Below the pieces are notes generated by a model. The model was given only the letters and a program-made list of their open reading frames with translations. It was not told where the DNA came from and did no database searches. A stretch of 64,000 nucleotides of DNA from Alphaproteobacteria bacterium (lineage in GTDB: Bacteria; Pseudomonadota; Alphaproteobacteria; Micropepsales; Micropepsaceae). The position numbers and the translations under genes are program-made. The DNA lies in the NCBI GenBank assembly GCA_028871345.1, contig JAGWNK010000014.1, forward strand, positions 1 to 64,000. The letters are read 5' to 3'. The first letter of the stretch is position 1. Every line of letters starts with the position of its first letter. This document shows positions 19,181 to 30,192 of the stretch, in pieces.

Positions 19181-19900
19181 TCACGATAGAGTGGCAGCCG
19201 CACGATCCAGGAGCCAGACCAATCCACCGTCCGGCTGCAGCCGCCCTGCCGGCAGCTTGGGGTCATGGGCGCGGGCCCCGCGGACCGCTTCGGCCTTGTC
19301 CTGGCCCGTGACGTAGAAGGCGGTCATGCGGCTGGACTGGACGCAGGGATAGGTGAGCGTGATGCGGAATTCCGGTTTGCCCTGGAGAACCTCGGCCGCC
19401 CAGCGGGACTTCTCGTCGAGCACGGGCGAGCCGGGAACCAGCGAACAGATGTGGCCGTCGGGGCCGAGGCCGAGAATGGAAAGATCGAAAAAGGGCCGCG
19501 CGGGATCGAGCTTTTGTGCCCCGTAGATGCGCTTCAAGATGTCCTCGTAGGCGTGTGCGGCGTCGGCCGGCGACCCCTCGACCGGAATGGCATGGATGTT
19601 TTCCGGTGGAACCGGAATGTGCTGAAGAAGCGTCTCCTGCGCCAGCTGGAAATTGCTCGCAGGACTGTCATGAGGCACGAAACGCTCGTCGCTCCAATAG
19701 AACTCGACTTCCTTCCAGTCGATAGCGTCGCGATAGCGCGATGCCAACTCGCAATAGAGGGGCCTCGGCGTGGATCCACCCGTCAGCGCCAAGCGGAAGC
19801 GGCGGCCTTCGCGGGCCTCGATCAGGTTTGCGATCCATTGCGCCGCATGGACCGCCAGCGACTTGGCATCATCGAGGACGTCGGTGCGGGGATCGCTCAC
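19181..19900 (-). CDS. pgl: 6-phosphogluconolactonase
   Basis: A 239-residue DevB/NagB-type lactonase: [13 protein letters not shown] near the N-terminus, [18 protein letters not shown] in the middle and [16 protein letters not shown], all around the active site. It hydrolyses 6-phosphogluconolactone to 6-phosphogluconate. The GTG start at 19900 shares four bases (GTGA) with the gnd stop, so the two are coupled. The open frame upstream lies inside gnd and is not coding. Confidence 0.93.
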   Translation of the reverse strand: MSDPRTDVLDDAKSLAVHAAQWIANLIEAREGRRFRLALTGGSTPRPLYCELASRYRDAIDWKEVEFYWSDERFVPHDSPASNFQLAQETLLQHIPVPPENIHAIPVEGSPADAAHAYEDILKRIYGAQKLDPARPFFDLSILGLGPDGHICSLVPGSPVLDEKSRWAAEVLQGKPEFRITLTYPCVQSSRMTAFYVTGQDKAEAVRGARAHDPKLPAGRLQPDGGLVWLLDRAAATLS

Positions 19901-20895
19901 GGCATCTTGCCCGGCTCCGGCGGCCGGCCCTCCACATGCCCGCCGAACTTGCTGCGCATGGCCGACAGCAGGCGGTCGGCGAAGCTGCGCTCCATGCGCG
20001 AGTGGAAGCGTTCGTAAAGCGCCGCCGACAGCACGTTGGCGGGCACCGCTTCTTCGATCGCCGCTTCGACGGTCCAGCGGCCTTCGCCGGAGTCCTCGAC
20101 ATAGCCCGTGAAGCTGTCCAGATCGCCGTGTTCGGCCAACGCCATCGCCGTGAGATCGAGCAACCAGGAGCCGATCACGCTGCCGCGCCGCCAGACTTCG
20201 GCGACATCGGCGAGATCCAGATCGTAGCGTTCGCCGTCTGGCAGCCCGTCGGCCGCGCGGTGCTTCAGGATGTCGAAGCCCTCGGCATAGGCCTGCATCA
20301 GGCCGTACTCGATGCCGTTGTGGACCATCTTGACGAAATGGCCCGCGCCCACGGGCCCGGCATGCATGTAGCCTTTCTCCACGCGCCGATCGCGGCCTTC
20401 GCGGTGCGGCGTCTTCGCGATGTCGCCTGCGCCGGGCGCCAGCGTGGCGAAGATCGGGTCGAGCCGCGTTACCACGTCCTGCTCGCCGCCGATCATCATG
20501 CAATAGCCGCGCTCCAGTCCCCAGATGCCGCCGGAAGTGCCGACATCGACATAGTGGATGCCTTTGGAGAAGAGCTGAGCGCCGCGCCGCACGTCATCCT
20601 TGTAGAACGTGTTGCCGCCGTCGATCAGGGTGTCGCCCCTGGCCAGGAGGGACCCAAGTTCCGCGATCGTGTCCTCGGTGATCCGCCCCGCCGGCAGCAT
20701 CAGCCAGATCGCCCGCGGCGGCTTGAGAAGCGCCACCAGATCGGCGAGCGACTTGGCCGGTCGTGCGCCTTCCTGCGCCACGGCGGCCGTCGCCTGGGAG
20801 TTCTTGTCGAACACGGCAATGCTGTGTCCGCCCCGCATGAGCCGGCGCCCGATGTTGGCGCCCATGCGTCCGAGGCCGACGATCCCGAGTTCCAT
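19897..20895 (-). CDS. gnd: 6-phosphogluconate dehydrogenase, short (decarboxylating) form
   Basis: A 332-residue enzyme with the N-terminal Rossmann motif [24 protein letters not shown], the substrate loop [20 protein letters not shown] and [16 protein letters not shown] with the catalytic residues. It lacks the extended C-terminal half of the 470-residue E. coli type. It belongs to the shorter GntZ/YqeC-like group, often NAD-preferring. It oxidises 6-phosphogluconate to ribulose 5-phosphate. ATG 20895 has a GAGGAG site and lies 10 bases after the tal-pgi stop. Confidence 0.93.
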   Translation of the reverse strand: MELGIVGLGRMGANIGRRLMRGGHSIAVFDKNSQATAAVAQEGARPAKSLADLVALLKPPRAIWLMLPAGRITEDTIAELGSLLARGDTLIDGGNTFYKDDVRRGAQLFSKGIHYVDVGTSGGIWGLERGYCMMIGGEQDVVTRLDPIFATLAPGAGDIAKTPHREGRDRRVEKGYMHAGPVGAGHFVKMVHNGIEYGLMQAYAEGFDILKHRAADGLPDGERYDLDLADVAEVWRRGSVIGSWLLDLTAMALAEHGDLDSFTGYVEDSGEGRWTVEAAIEEAVPANVLSAALYERFHSRMERSFADRLLSAMRSKFGGHVEGRPPEPGKMP

Positions 20896-20905
20896 TGAGG
20901 CTCCT

Positions 20906-23719
20906 CTACGTCAATGCCTTTTCGATCGCGCCGCGCAACGTCCGCAGGCCTTGGTCGACGTCGTCGAAATGAATGCGGATGGCGCGGCGGCCGCGTTCCA
21001 CCAGCACGCCGAGATCGCCCGCCGCCTGCGCGTCTTCGACCGCGCCGAAGCTGTAGTCTTTGCCCGGGACGGCAATGTCGCGCTGGTGGCCGGCGGTGAT
21101 CTGCAGGAACACGCCGGTGTCAGGACCGCCCTTGTAGGCTTGCCCGGTGGAGTGCAGGAACCGTGGCCCGAAGCCGAGACAGACGGCCACGTGCTTGCTG
21201 TCGCGGATTAAGGCGCGCGCGGCGTCGAGGTCCTCGGCGTGCGCTGCGTTGCGCTCGATGAAGGCGAGGATGGCCACATAGTCGCCGGCCTTGGTCCGGT
21301 TGAGGTGCGTCTTCAGGCAGGCTTCCAGCGTGTTCGGCGTTCCCAGGGCCTTGGCGTTCGCCGGATCGGCATAAACCGCCACGCCTTTGCCCGAGAACAC
21401 GGGCCTGTCGGTCTGCTTGGCGCCGCCCGATTCCATCAAGGCTCGCGCCTTGACCTTGGCGGCCTCGACGTCCGGCTGGTCGAACGGATTGATTCCGATC
21501 ATGGCGCCGGCCGTAGCCGTCGCGATTTCCCACACATAGAAAAGCCGCGCCAGCTGATAGGGTTCGTCGACCTCGATGCGGATCACCGGATGGCCCAAAG
21601 GCGACAGGGCCGAGAGCAGTGTACCGTTCTTTTCCTCGCCCTTCAGGCACAACGACACGAACACGCGATCATTGCCGTAGCTTGCGGCACCGCCGGTCGG
21701 TTCGCCGTCGACGGGGATCAGTCCTTTGCCGCGCTTGCCGGTCGACTCCGCGATCAGCTGCTCCAGCCAGGCGCCGAAGCCGGCCAGCGATTGGGAGGCG
21801 AAGATCGTGACCTTGTCACGCTTGTGCCTGGTGGCGAGCGCACCCAGCGCCAGGCCGAGTTGCACGCCCGGATTGGCGGAGGGCGGCGAAAGCGCGCCGC
21901 AGGCCGCCTCGGCCAGTACGGCTTCTTTGATGAACCGCTTCAGGTCGATGCCCATGGCGGCAGCCGGCACGAGCCCGAACTTCGACAGAACCGAATAGCG
22001 TCCGCCGATTGCCGGGTCGCCCTTGAAGACGTGTGCGAAGCCCTCTGCCGTGGCGGACTTCTCCAGCTGCGAACCGGGGTCGGTGACGGCGATGAAATGT
22101 GATCCCGCGTCGCGGCCGATGGCGTTCGAGACGCGGTCGAAATAGTAGTCGCGGAAGATGTTGGGTTCGAGCGTCGAGCCTGATTTGGATGCCACGATGA
22201 ACAGCGTCGTCGCCAGGGCGATTTTTTCGTCCAGCGTGCCGATTTCGTCGGGATCGGTGGAATCCAGGATGTGGAAATGCGCGCCGGCCGGCTTCAGCGT
22301 GTCGCGGATCACTTCGGCGCCGAGGCTTGATCCGCCCATGCCGAGCAGCACGATGTCGCTCCAGCGTCCTGCCGAGACCTTTTTTGCCAGGGCGTCGAGC
22401 GTCGCCAGGTCCGCATGCTCGCGCGTGGGGATGTCGAGCCAGCCGAGCCACTTGCTTTCGTCGGCACCAGACCACAGAGAGGCATCCTTGGACCACAGGC
22501 GCCGGACGTTGCCTTTGGCCGTCCATTCCTTCATGGCGTCACTGACGGTCTGCGCCGCGCTGCCGAGCTGGTAATCGATGCGCAGCTTCTGGCCGGTCAG
22601 GACGTCGCATTTGCCCGCGATCGCTCCGTACAGATGGTCCGCCGCATCGGCGAACAGCGCCACGCCTTCTTCGACCAGTTGCGCGGTCACCGCATCGAGC
22701 GAGATTCCCGCGGCTTTCAGGTCGGCGAGGTCCTTTTCCGCCTCATCGACGCCCTTCTGCACCGTATTGTCGAGCTTGCCGTGATTGCGGAAGGCCGCAA
22801 CCGTGGCCGGCGGCATGGTATTGACCGTGTCGGGCCCGATCAGCGTGTCGACATAGAGCGTGTCGGGATAGGCCTTGTTCTTGGTCCCCGTGGAGGCCCA
22901 CAAGAGCCGCTGAGGACGTGCGCCGCGCTTGGCCAGCGCCTCCCAGCGGGGGCCCGAGAAGATCTTCTCGTAATCGCGGTAGGCGAGCTTGGCGTTGGCG
23001 ATCGCCACCTTGCCGCGCAGGCTTTCGAGGCGCGCCTTGGCCGCGGGCGCGGCATTCTTGATGAGCTCTTCAAGCTGGGCGTCCACTTTGCTGTCGATGC
23101 GGCTGACGAAGAAGCTCGCCACGCTCGCCATGCGGCTCAGGTCGAAATCCTTCGGCAGCGCCTCCAGACCCGAAATGAAGGCCTCGGCCACCTGCCGGTA
23201 CACGCTCTGGGCGAACAACAGCGTGATGTTGATGTTGATGCCTTCCGAGGTCAGCTTCTGGATGGCCGGAAGACCCGCCTGCGTGGCGGGCACCTTGATC
23301 ATCAGGTTCTCGCGGCCGATCTCCTTCCACAATTCGCGCGCTTCGGCGATCGTCGCATGCGTGTCGTTGGCGATGTAGGGAGAGACTTCCATGCTGACGA
23401 AGCCGTCGGCCCTGGCCTTCCGCTCGTAGACGGGGCGCAGTACGTCGCAGGCGGCGCGGATGTCTTCCACCGCCAGTTTGCGAAAGATCAGGCCCAGATC
23501 GGCGCAGCCGCTCTCCAGCAGTTTGCCGATTTCCTCGTCGTAGTCCGGCGAATGGCCGATGGCCTTCTCGAAGATCGATGGATTCGAGGTGACCCCCTTG
23601 ATGCCGTCCTGCTCCACCAGCTTTGCCAGTTCGCCGCCGCGGACCAGTCCGCGGCTCAGATTGTCCAGCCAGGGGGCCTGTCCGAATCGTTCAAGTTCTT
23701 TGAGGGGGTTCATGGTCAC
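20906..23719 (-). CDS. Bifunctional transaldolase / glucose-6-phosphate isomerase
   Basis: A 937-residue fusion. Residues 1 to about 370 are a TalB/TalC-like transaldolase with the Schiff-base Lys142 ([12 protein letters not shown]) and [14 protein letters not shown]. The rest is a phosphoglucose isomerase with [28 protein letters not shown] and [21 protein letters not shown]. It links pentose phosphate and glycolytic pools. Such Tal-Pgi fusions are known in several proteobacteria. First gene of the leftward operon tal-pgi, gnd, pgl, kinase, GT87. The start is GTG 23719, with AGGA seven bases upstream, or ATG 23713 two codons later. Confidence 0.93.
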   Translation of the reverse strand: MTMNPLKELERFGQAPWLDNLSRGLVRGGELAKLVEQDGIKGVTSNPSIFEKAIGHSPDYDEEIGKLLESGCADLGLIFRKLAVEDIRAACDVLRPVYERKARADGFVSMEVSPYIANDTHATIAEARELWKEIGRENLMIKVPATQAGLPAIQKLTSEGININITLLFAQSVYRQVAEAFISGLEALPKDFDLSRMASVASFFVSRIDSKVDAQLEELIKNAAPAAKARLESLRGKVAIANAKLAYRDYEKIFSGPRWEALAKRGARPQRLLWASTGTKNKAYPDTLYVDTLIGPDTVNTMPPATVAAFRNHGKLDNTVQKGVDEAEKDLADLKAAGISLDAVTAQLVEEGVALFADAADHLYGAIAGKCDVLTGQKLRIDYQLGSAAQTVSDAMKEWTAKGNVRRLWSKDASLWSGADESKWLGWLDIPTREHADLATLDALAKKVSAGRWSDIVLLGMGGSSLGAEVIRDTLKPAGAHFHILDSTDPDEIGTLDEKIALATTLFIVASKSGSTLEPNIFRDYYFDRVSNAIGRDAGSHFIAVTDPGSQLEKSATAEGFAHVFKGDPAIGGRYSVLSKFGLVPAAAMGIDLKRFIKEAVLAEAACGALSPPSANPGVQLGLALGALATRHKRDKVTIFASQSLAGFGAWLEQLIAESTGKRGKGLIPVDGEPTGGAASYGNDRVFVSLCLKGEEKNGTLLSALSPLGHPVIRIEVDEPYQLARLFYVWEIATATAGAMIGINPFDQPDVEAAKVKARALMESGGAKQTDRPVFSGKGVAVYADPANAKALGTPNTLEACLKTHLNRTKAGDYVAILAFIERNAAHAEDLDAARALIRDSKHVAVCLGFGPRFLHSTGQAYKGGPDTGVFLQITAGHQRDIAVPGKDYSFGAVEDAQAAGDLGVLVERGRRAIRIHFDDVDQGLRTLRGAIEKALT

Positions 23720-23903
23720 AATGCAGTCCTGTCGTTATGCGCCAACGGGGAGGAACGACCGCCGGACGGCCGTCGCGGCGCCATTGTAGTCCGCGCGGAA
23801 CGCTCAACGGAACAAAGAATAACTGCACCCGTTGTCGCCGGTTCCCGCGCATGAGCTGCATGTTATATGGTCCCTTCAAGAACGCGATGAAAGGTTATCC
23901 GTC

Positions 23904-24758
23904 ATGAAACTTGCAACTTTTTCCGCCGGGGGTGCGCCCGAAATCGGCGTGGTGGAGGACGACACGATCGCGGCGCTGTCGCGCGCCGCGCCGCGACTGG
24001 TGACGGGCATGATCGATCTCATCGCGCGCTGGAGCGTGCTGGAAGCGGAAGTCCGCAGGGCTCTTGTCGCCGCCCCGCGGCTGTCCTTGAAGGACCTGCG
24101 CCTTCTGGCGCCTATCCCGCGGCCGGGCAAGATTCTCGCCATCGGCTTGAACTATGCCGATCATATCCGCGAGACGGGCCAGGAAATGCCCGCCAGGCAG
24201 GTGTGGTTCTGCAAGCAGCCGACGTCGGCCAACGGCCCCTATGATCCCATCGTCCTGCCCAGGGTGGCGGAACGGGTCGATTACGAGGTCGAAATGGTGG
24301 CGGTGATCGGCAAGGGCGGCCGCTACATCGCCAGGGAAGATGCCCCTGCGGCGGTCTTCGGCTTTTGCGTCGGCAACGACGTCAGCGCCCGCGATTGGCA
24401 GATGGCAACCTCGCAATGGGTCCTCGGTAAAGGATTTGATACCCATGCCCCGTTTGGTCCCTGGATCACCACGTCGGACGAGGTCGGCGACCCGCACCGC
24501 TTCGGCCTGCGCACCTTCGTTAACGGCGAAAAGCGTCAGGACTCGAACACGCGGCATCTCGTCTTCCAGGTCTGGGACCAGGTGGAACACGTCTCCAAAG
24601 TCATGACGCTCGAGCCGGGCGATCTCATCTTCACCGGAACCCCGGGGGGGGTGGGTATGGCCATGAAGCCGCCTGTCTTTCTCAAACATGGCGATCGCGT
24701 TCGGGTCGAGGTCGAGGAGCTTGGGGCCCTCGAGGCGGTCTGCCAGGCCGAACGTTAA
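23904..24758 (+). CDS. Fumarylacetoacetate hydrolase family protein
   Basis: A 284-residue FAH-superfamily enzyme. The pattern starting KILAIGLNYADH, the metal-binding acidic residues in VDYEVEMVAVIGK and GNDVSARDWQ, and TGTPGGVGM near the C-terminus are all present. Members hydrolyse C-C bonds of acylpyruvates or act as 2-keto-3-deoxy-sugar or 5-carboxymethyl-2-hydroxymuconate-type enzymes. The exact substrate cannot be read from sequence. ATG 23904 is preceded by AAAGG. A run of eight G at 24644-24651 lies inside the GTPGG codons. It points away from tal-pgi and towards sppA. Confidence 0.88.
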   Translation: MKLATFSAGGAPEIGVVEDDTIAALSRAAPRLVTGMIDLIARWSVLEAEVRRALVAAPRLSLKDLRLLAPIPRPGKILAIGLNYADHIRETGQEMPARQVWFCKQPTSANGPYDPIVLPRVAERVDYEVEMVAVIGKGGRYIAREDAPAAVFGFCVGNDVSARDWQMATSQWVLGKGFDTHAPFGPWITTSDEVGDPHRFGLRTFVNGEKRQDSNTRHLVFQVWDQVEHVSKVMTLEPGDLIFTGTPGGVGMAMKPPVFLKHGDRVRVEVEELGALEAVCQAER

Positions 24759-24874
24759 TATTGGTCACGAACTGTTGCTGGCGGGCCACTGGGTCCGCGG
24801 GCCGGTTCGTTAATATGATCCCCATATGGTGGGATGGCGGCGCGCTGGCGCCGTTGGCGGAGGACCGAGGCGTC

Positions 24875-26650
24875 ATGGTGGCATTTCTGCGTTGGGCCGG
24901 CTCGATCGTGGTTGGCACATTGAACGGGCTCGTCAAGTTCGCGCTCGCGATCGTCATTCTGTTGGGGTTGGTGATGATCTGGGGCCTGTCGCAAGGCGAT
25001 GGCCTGCCGCGCAACATGGTCCTGTCGCTCGATCTGCGGAAGCCGCTGGCCGATTCCGCTCCGGCGAATTTCTCGCTGGGGGCGCCACCCGTCACCGTGA
25101 TGGACATCGTTCTGGGCCTCGAAGCGGCTGAACGCGACAGTCGGGTCAAGGGCGTGTTCCTGCGCGTCGGCGGGGCCAATCTGCCCGTCGCCCAGGCCGA
25201 GGAGATCGGCGCCGCGCTCAAGCGCTTTCGCGCTTCGGGGAAGTTCGTCGTGGCGCACGCCCAGGGTTTCGATGCCGCGGGTCTCGGTGATTATCTGGCG
25301 GCAAGCTATGCCGGCGAGATCTGGATGCAGCCGAAGTCGACCTTCGGGGCGGCGGGCGAGGGCGGCGGCGAGATCTTCCTGCGCGGGTTGCTCGACAAGA
25401 TCCATGCGGAACCGCAGATCGCCAAGCGGTCCGAATACAAGAGTGCGGCTGACATGTTCATGGAGTCGGGCATGACCGGGCCGGACCACGAGCAGCTCAC
25501 TGCGCTCATGCAGTCCTTCTACGATGCCGCCGTGGCCGATGCCGCCGCGGCGCGCAAGATGGACCCGAAGGTGCTGATTGCGGCGTTCGAGGCGAGCCCC
25601 CAATTCACGGAAGACGCCAAGAAGCGCGGTCTTATCGACCGCATCGGCTACGACGACGACGCCCTGGGCGAAGCCATCACCGACGCCGGCTCGGGCGCGC
25701 AGAGCGTTCCCCTCGCCCAGTTCGTCAAGGCCAAGGACGCGGCCGCGCCCTACGGCCATGGCCCGCACGTGGCGTTGGTCGAGGCGGCCGGCGACATCGT
25801 CGAAGGTTCGGCCGGCAGCGGCCTGTTCGGCGGCGATTCCGTCATCGCTGGCGACGACATGGCCAAAGCAATCCGTCAGGCCACGGCCGACAAGGACATC
25901 AAAGCCATCATTTTGCGCGTCGATTCGCCCGGAGGATCCGTCACCGCCTCCGACCAGATACTCGACGCCGTGAAGAAGGCCCAGGCCGCCGGCAAGCCCG
26001 TGGTCGTCAGCATGGGCCATGTGGCGGCCTCGGGCGGCTATTACATCTCGACCTCCGCCAACAAGATCGTCGCCGAGCCCGGCACGATCACGGGTTCGAT
26101 CGGCGTGCTCACCGGCAAGGTGGCGCTGGGCAAATCCCTGGCCGCCATCGGCGTGAACACGGGCGAGGTGTCCGTGGGCAAGAACGCGCTGATGGACTCC
26201 GGCGTCACGCCATACTCGCCTGAACAATGGGCGGCGGTGAACGCCGAAGCCGACACGATCTATGCCGACTTCACCAAGAAGGTGGCCGACGGCCGCAAAT
26301 TGCCGCTGGACAAGGTGCAGCAGGTCGCGCGCGGGCGGGTCTGGTCCGGTGCCGACGCCAAGACCGAAGGCCTGGTGGACAAGCTGGGAGGCTTCTGGGA
26401 TGCGGCCGAGCTGGCCAAACGGCTGGCGGGCATCGCTTCCACCGAACGGGTCGTGTTCGAGCGCTATCCCCGGCACAAGAGCTTCTTCGAAGCCCTGGAC
26501 GATTTCTTCAACGGGGACTCGGATGCCCAGACCGCCATCGCCAACTTCACCACGTTGATGAATGCGCCGATGGTCCGTCAGGCGGTTACCGTCGCGAAGT
26601 CGACGCCGCGGGCCGATGTCGAGATGAAGGCGGTGAACTTGCCGCAATAG
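24875..26650 (+). CDS. sppA: Signal peptide peptidase SppA, long (67K) type
   Basis: A 591-residue serine protease of family S49 with one N-terminal membrane anchor (about residues 18-40) and two tandem S49 domains. The catalytic lysine is in RSEYKSAADMF of the first domain and the nucleophile serine in GHVAASGGYYIS of the second, the Ser/Lys dyad split seen in E. coli SppA. It degrades cleaved signal peptides in the membrane. ATG 24875 has GGAGGA and GAGG upstream; an in-frame extension to 24761 adds 38 unlikely residues. Confidence 0.93.
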   Translation: MVAFLRWAGSIVVGTLNGLVKFALAIVILLGLVMIWGLSQGDGLPRNMVLSLDLRKPLADSAPANFSLGAPPVTVMDIVLGLEAAERDSRVKGVFLRVGGANLPVAQAEEIGAALKRFRASGKFVVAHAQGFDAAGLGDYLAASYAGEIWMQPKSTFGAAGEGGGEIFLRGLLDKIHAEPQIAKRSEYKSAADMFMESGMTGPDHEQLTALMQSFYDAAVADAAAARKMDPKVLIAAFEASPQFTEDAKKRGLIDRIGYDDDALGEAITDAGSGAQSVPLAQFVKAKDAAAPYGHGPHVALVEAAGDIVEGSAGSGLFGGDSVIAGDDMAKAIRQATADKDIKAIILRVDSPGGSVTASDQILDAVKKAQAAGKPVVVSMGHVAASGGYYISTSANKIVAEPGTITGSIGVLTGKVALGKSLAAIGVNTGEVSVGKNALMDSGVTPYSPEQWAAVNAEADTIYADFTKKVADGRKLPLDKVQQVARGRVWSGADAKTEGLVDKLGGFWDAAELAKRLAGIASTERVVFERYPRHKSFFEALDDFFNGDSDAQTAIANFTTLMNAPMVRQAVTVAKSTPRADVEMKAVNLPQ

Positions 26651-27121
26651 GCGCGATGTTCGCCTCGGGGCGGCCGCTGCGTCTTGTTTTCCTCCATTAG
26701 GCGGCCGTCCGCTTCGCGAGGCGGACCGGATGGCCGTCGCCATCGCTGGCCTGATCCCATCCCGGGCGGCCTTGAGCCTTCTTCGTGAAGGCCGATAATG
26801 TCGTCTGCGAAGGTGATGTCCCTTGTCTGCGACGGCCGTGTCCCTTGAGGGATACCGGGTCGAAGCGCGCGGGCCTGGTCTACGCCCCCAATATTTTTCC
26901 GGTGAGAACGCATATGCGAGTGAAGAGAAATGCGTCCAGCCGCCGAGGCCCGCACACATTCCGTTGAAATCACACGACGATTTCGGCCTCGCGCGGCTTC
27001 GAAGGTACTTTTTGTCGCACCCCTTGACGATGCGGGCTGCGCCACCCATTTCCCTTATGTCCCCACAAAAGCATTCCTGCCGCCGCCGGTTTGTGGCGCG
27101 TCGCCGCGCGGGACGGCGCGC
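26651..27121. other. Non-coding gap between sppA and the first receptor gene
   Basis: No recognisable gene. A hairpin GTCCGC ... GCGGAC sits near the left end without a T run. Open frames on both strands here are arginine/proline-rich, lack start signals and match nothing I recognise. Confidence 0.5.
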
Positions 27122-27152
27122 AAAAAAAAAGCGGCGGGCCGAAGCCCGCCGC
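27122..27152 (-). terminator. Rho-independent terminator of TonB receptor 1
   Basis: On the minus strand a nine-pair stem GCGGCGGGC / GCCCGCCGC with loop TTCG is followed by nine T (27122-27130 as A on the plus strand). It ends transcription 24 bases after the receptor stop. The same stem and loop occur after the second receptor gene. Confidence 0.92.
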
Positions 27153-27175
27153 CGAAGATTGCATGTCCGTAGGAC

Positions 27176-30121
27176 TTACATGTTGATGGTGAGTGCCGCA
27201 AACAGGTAGCGGCCCATCGCATCGTAGACCTGCGGATAGGTGTTGCCGTTGCCGGCGGTGCCGACGGTCCAGGACAGCGGCGGGTCGGAATCGAACACGT
27301 TGTTGATGCCGACGCGCAGCGTCGTGCCCGTGTACACCGGCATGGCCGCTGACAGATCGAAGTAGCTCATCGACGGGAATTGGTAGTCGATATCGGTCGA
27401 GGTGCCCTGGTACTGGTGGACCGCCCCGTAGAACCGCCACGCGGCGGAAACCACGAGATCGTTCCATGGCGTTTCCCAGTTCACGCGCAACACATGGCGC
27501 CACGCCGGATTGGGCGTGCCGCAGGCGAACGAGTAGCTGTTGACGCAGGCATTGACGACGCCCACGCCGCTGTCGGTGACCAACTTGTTCAGCCACGTGC
27601 CGTTCAAGCTGGCCGAGATCGTGCCCGCATCCTCGATACCGATGTCGGCGAGGTCGAACATGTAGTTGGCACTGAAGTCCACACCAGACGTCCTGTTGCC
27701 GCCGATGTTGGTATTGCGGCTGTCGATGTAACCGCCGCCCAGCCACAGCAAGCCGGCAGAGGTGCGGTGGATGTTGGCGCACTGGGTGGCATTGCCAAGC
27801 GCGTAGCAGGCGTAAAGGACATCCGCCGGGTCGATCGCCCCGATGGTGTTGCTCATCTGGATGTCCCAGTAGTCAGCCGAGAAGCTCAGGCCCGGGATCG
27901 CCGTCGGTGTGGCGACGAAGCCGAACGTGAACGTGTTGGCCTTCTCGGCCTGCAGGTTCGGATTGCCGCCCTGCAGGAAGTTGTACTGGCTCGCCGGGCT
28001 GTTGAGCGAGGCGTTGCCGTACCACGGGGCCGCGCCTGCGCCCGGTGTGCTCTGGCACGCGGCCAGCGTGGCATACCCGCCCGCTCCGCAAGGATCGGTG
28101 GTGATGGAGCTGGTCAGGTTGAAGCCCTGCGGCAGGTATTCGTCGACCACGTTCGGGGCGCGGACGGCGCGTTCATAGCTGCCGCGCAACCTCAGGTCGT
28201 CGACGATCTGCCAGTCTGCACTGATACCGTAGGTGTTGGTGGTGATCTTGTCGTATGCCGAATAGCGATACGTCAGGTCGAGGCTGGCTTCCTTGGCAAG
28301 AGGCATATCCTCGAAGACCGGGACTCTGGCTTCGAAATAGCCTTCGGCCACGTGCGTTGCACCGCGGAGACCGATCACCGGTCCACCCTGGCCGGCGCCG
28401 TCGCCGGTCGAGTACTCGACGTCCGATGTCGATTCCAGGGCGTCCTGGCGATATTCGGCACCGAACGCGATATTCACGCCGGTGTGGGCCCACGGGCTCA
28501 CGAAGCCGTACTTGGTCAGGTCGCCGGTCATGCCGAACGACAACGACAGCTGTGTGGTGGAGCCGACTTGGATCAGCGGCACCTGAAGGTAGTTCAACGC
28601 TGCCTGCGTCACGCCGCCGATCTTGAAGATATTCCACGGCACGCAGTTCGTGTCGGTTCCGTTCAGTACCGACTGACAGACCGGATCGCCGGTCGAAGGA
28701 TCGGTGACGACATAAAGCGAATTGATCAGGCGCCTGACCGAGAAGTCATGCAGGTACATGTTCAGGGATTCGACGCGCGCATAGGCTCCGCTGATGTCGT
28801 AGGTCCAACTGTCGCCGATATCGCCCTTGACGCCGAGGAGCGCCCGGAACGAGGTGTTCCTGAGGACGTTCTGGCGCCCGCCGCCTTCCACGTTGCGGCG
28901 CAGGATGTACATCGGGACGGAAACGCCCGTCGCATCCCAAGCTGCGCCGACCTGAGCGGGCGAGCAGCCGATGGCCGCCGATTGCTGGGCGGACAGTTCC
29001 GGGTTGTTGCAGTTGATGGTGTTCGTGTTGCCGAAGTCGCCCGACGGCGCGATCTGCGCCACGGTCGAATAATCGGTGTACATGACCTGCGTATAGATGT
29101 CGGCCCACGCCGCAGCCTGGTAGTGGCCGAATACGCCTGCCGAATACCGCTCGTCAGGACGCTGGTAGTAGTTCAACGGACCATAGTTGTACTGGTCGGT
29201 CGCGCTGTGGAAGTTCCGGAACGTGTCGCCGGTCGTCGAATCGACCGTGTAGTTGTAGGTCGAGAAGTCGGTGAAGCGGCCCGGATACGACGTCGAAGAA
29301 CCGCCGCAGGTCCAGTTGGTGCCTGCCGGCGCACCCAGCGCGCACGCCGAGTAGTCGCGGTCGCGTTGCAGGATCTTGTCATTCTGCCGGTAGCTGAAAT
29401 AGGCGGTGATGTTGCCTTTGCCGTTGGCGCTCGAGACGCCCATCATGGCGGATAGCTGCTTGCCGGCGCCGTCCCACACGGAGTCTGGGGGCAGCTTGAA
29501 CTGCGACGGGTTCGTCAAGGCTCTGGTGGCGATGACATGGCGCAGATTGCCGGGGCCGTCATACGAGTTGTCGTTCTGATAGATGCCGTACTGGATGTTC
29601 GCCGAGAAGCCTTCGAAGTCCTTCTTCGTGAGGAAGTTGACGACGCCGGTGATGGCATCCGAACCGTAAACGGCCGAGGCGCCGCCGGTCAGCACTTCGA
29701 CGCGGTCGATGAGCAGCGTCGGGATCTGGTTCAAGTCGGCGCAGGTATCTTCCATCGAGCCGTAAGGCATGCGCCTGCCGTCGATCAGCACGAGGTTGCG
29801 ATCGCAGCCCAGGCCGCGGAGATTGACTTCCGACGTGCCCGATGCGCCGTTCGACACGGTCGCATTCTGGCCGGCGAACACCTGCGGCATCTGGTTCAGC
29901 AGGTCTTCGACCTTGGTCACGCCCTGGATCTGGATGTCCTGGGCCGTGGCTTCGATGACGGGGCTGATGGATTGCAGGTTCGGCGACGCGATGTGCGTGC
30001 CGGTTACGACGACGGTCTCAACTGTTTGTTCGGCAATGGCCGCTGTGGACAGGCTCATCGCCGCGGCCGTCGCTGCTCCGACGAGCAAGACCGACCGTAG
30101 GCTGCTTCTTCTATTGGACAC
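27176..30121 (-). CDS. TonB-dependent outer-membrane receptor 1
   Basis: A 981-residue TonB-dependent receptor. A signal peptide (about 1-31) is followed by a TonB-box-like ETVVVTGTHI, a plug domain (about 45-165; GLGCDRNLVLIDGRRMPYG, LTGGASAVYGSDAITGVVNF) and a large barrel with several cysteine pairs in the loops (CGGSST, DPCGAGGY). The C-terminus is YLFAALTINM. It imports an unknown ligand using TonB energy; in this group of bacteria such receptors often take up oligosaccharides or peptides as well as iron chelates. The start is GTG 30121, behind a strong AAGGGGG. It is a close paralogue of the receptor at 31576 in opposite orientation. Confidence 0.93.
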   Translation of the reverse strand: MSNRRSSLRSVLLVGAATAAAMSLSTAAIAEQTVETVVVTGTHIASPNLQSISPVIEATAQDIQIQGVTKVEDLLNQMPQVFAGQNATVSNGASGTSEVNLRGLGCDRNLVLIDGRRMPYGSMEDTCADLNQIPTLLIDRVEVLTGGASAVYGSDAITGVVNFLTKKDFEGFSANIQYGIYQNDNSYDGPGNLRHVIATRALTNPSQFKLPPDSVWDGAGKQLSAMMGVSSANGKGNITAYFSYRQNDKILQRDRDYSACALGAPAGTNWTCGGSSTSYPGRFTDFSTYNYTVDSTTGDTFRNFHSATDQYNYGPLNYYQRPDERYSAGVFGHYQAAAWADIYTQVMYTDYSTVAQIAPSGDFGNTNTINCNNPELSAQQSAAIGCSPAQVGAAWDATGVSVPMYILRRNVEGGGRQNVLRNTSFRALLGVKGDIGDSWTYDISGAYARVESLNMYLHDFSVRRLINSLYVVTDPSTGDPVCQSVLNGTDTNCVPWNIFKIGGVTQAALNYLQVPLIQVGSTTQLSLSFGMTGDLTKYGFVSPWAHTGVNIAFGAEYRQDALESTSDVEYSTGDGAGQGGPVIGLRGATHVAEGYFEARVPVFEDMPLAKEASLDLTYRYSAYDKITTNTYGISADWQIVDDLRLRGSYERAVRAPNVVDEYLPQGFNLTSSITTDPCGAGGYATLAACQSTPGAGAAPWYGNASLNSPASQYNFLQGGNPNLQAEKANTFTFGFVATPTAIPGLSFSADYWDIQMSNTIGAIDPADVLYACYALGNATQCANIHRTSAGLLWLGGGYIDSRNTNIGGNRTSGVDFSANYMFDLADIGIEDAGTISASLNGTWLNKLVTDSGVGVVNACVNSYSFACGTPNPAWRHVLRVNWETPWNDLVVSAAWRFYGAVHQYQGTSTDIDYQFPSMSYFDLSAAMPVYTGTTLRVGINNVFDSDPPLSWTVGTAGNGNTYPQVYDAMGRYLFAALTINM

Positions 30122-30192
30122 GGGAACCCCCTTGGTTCTGTGGTAACGACGTCTCTCTTGCGGACCACGGCAGGCCTCCCGGCAAAACCGCA

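Noticed and set aside
24644..24651. Run of eight G in the fumarylacetoacetase-family gene as a phase-variation tract
   Set aside because: It encodes the conserved GTPGG motif and the enzyme type is not one that is usually phase-variable; ordinary codon use explains it.
24755..27049. 764-codon minus-strand frame opposite sppA
   Set aside because: It follows the codon pattern of sppA on the other strand and contains no recognisable domain. SppA has a catalytic dyad and full domain structure, so the antisense frame is a shadow.
27380..29455. 691-codon plus-strand frame opposite TonB receptor 1, and its counterpart at 31552-33441 opposite receptor 2
   Set aside because: The two antisense frames resemble each other only because the receptors are duplicates. 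Both are Val/Arg/Ala-rich without domains or starts.
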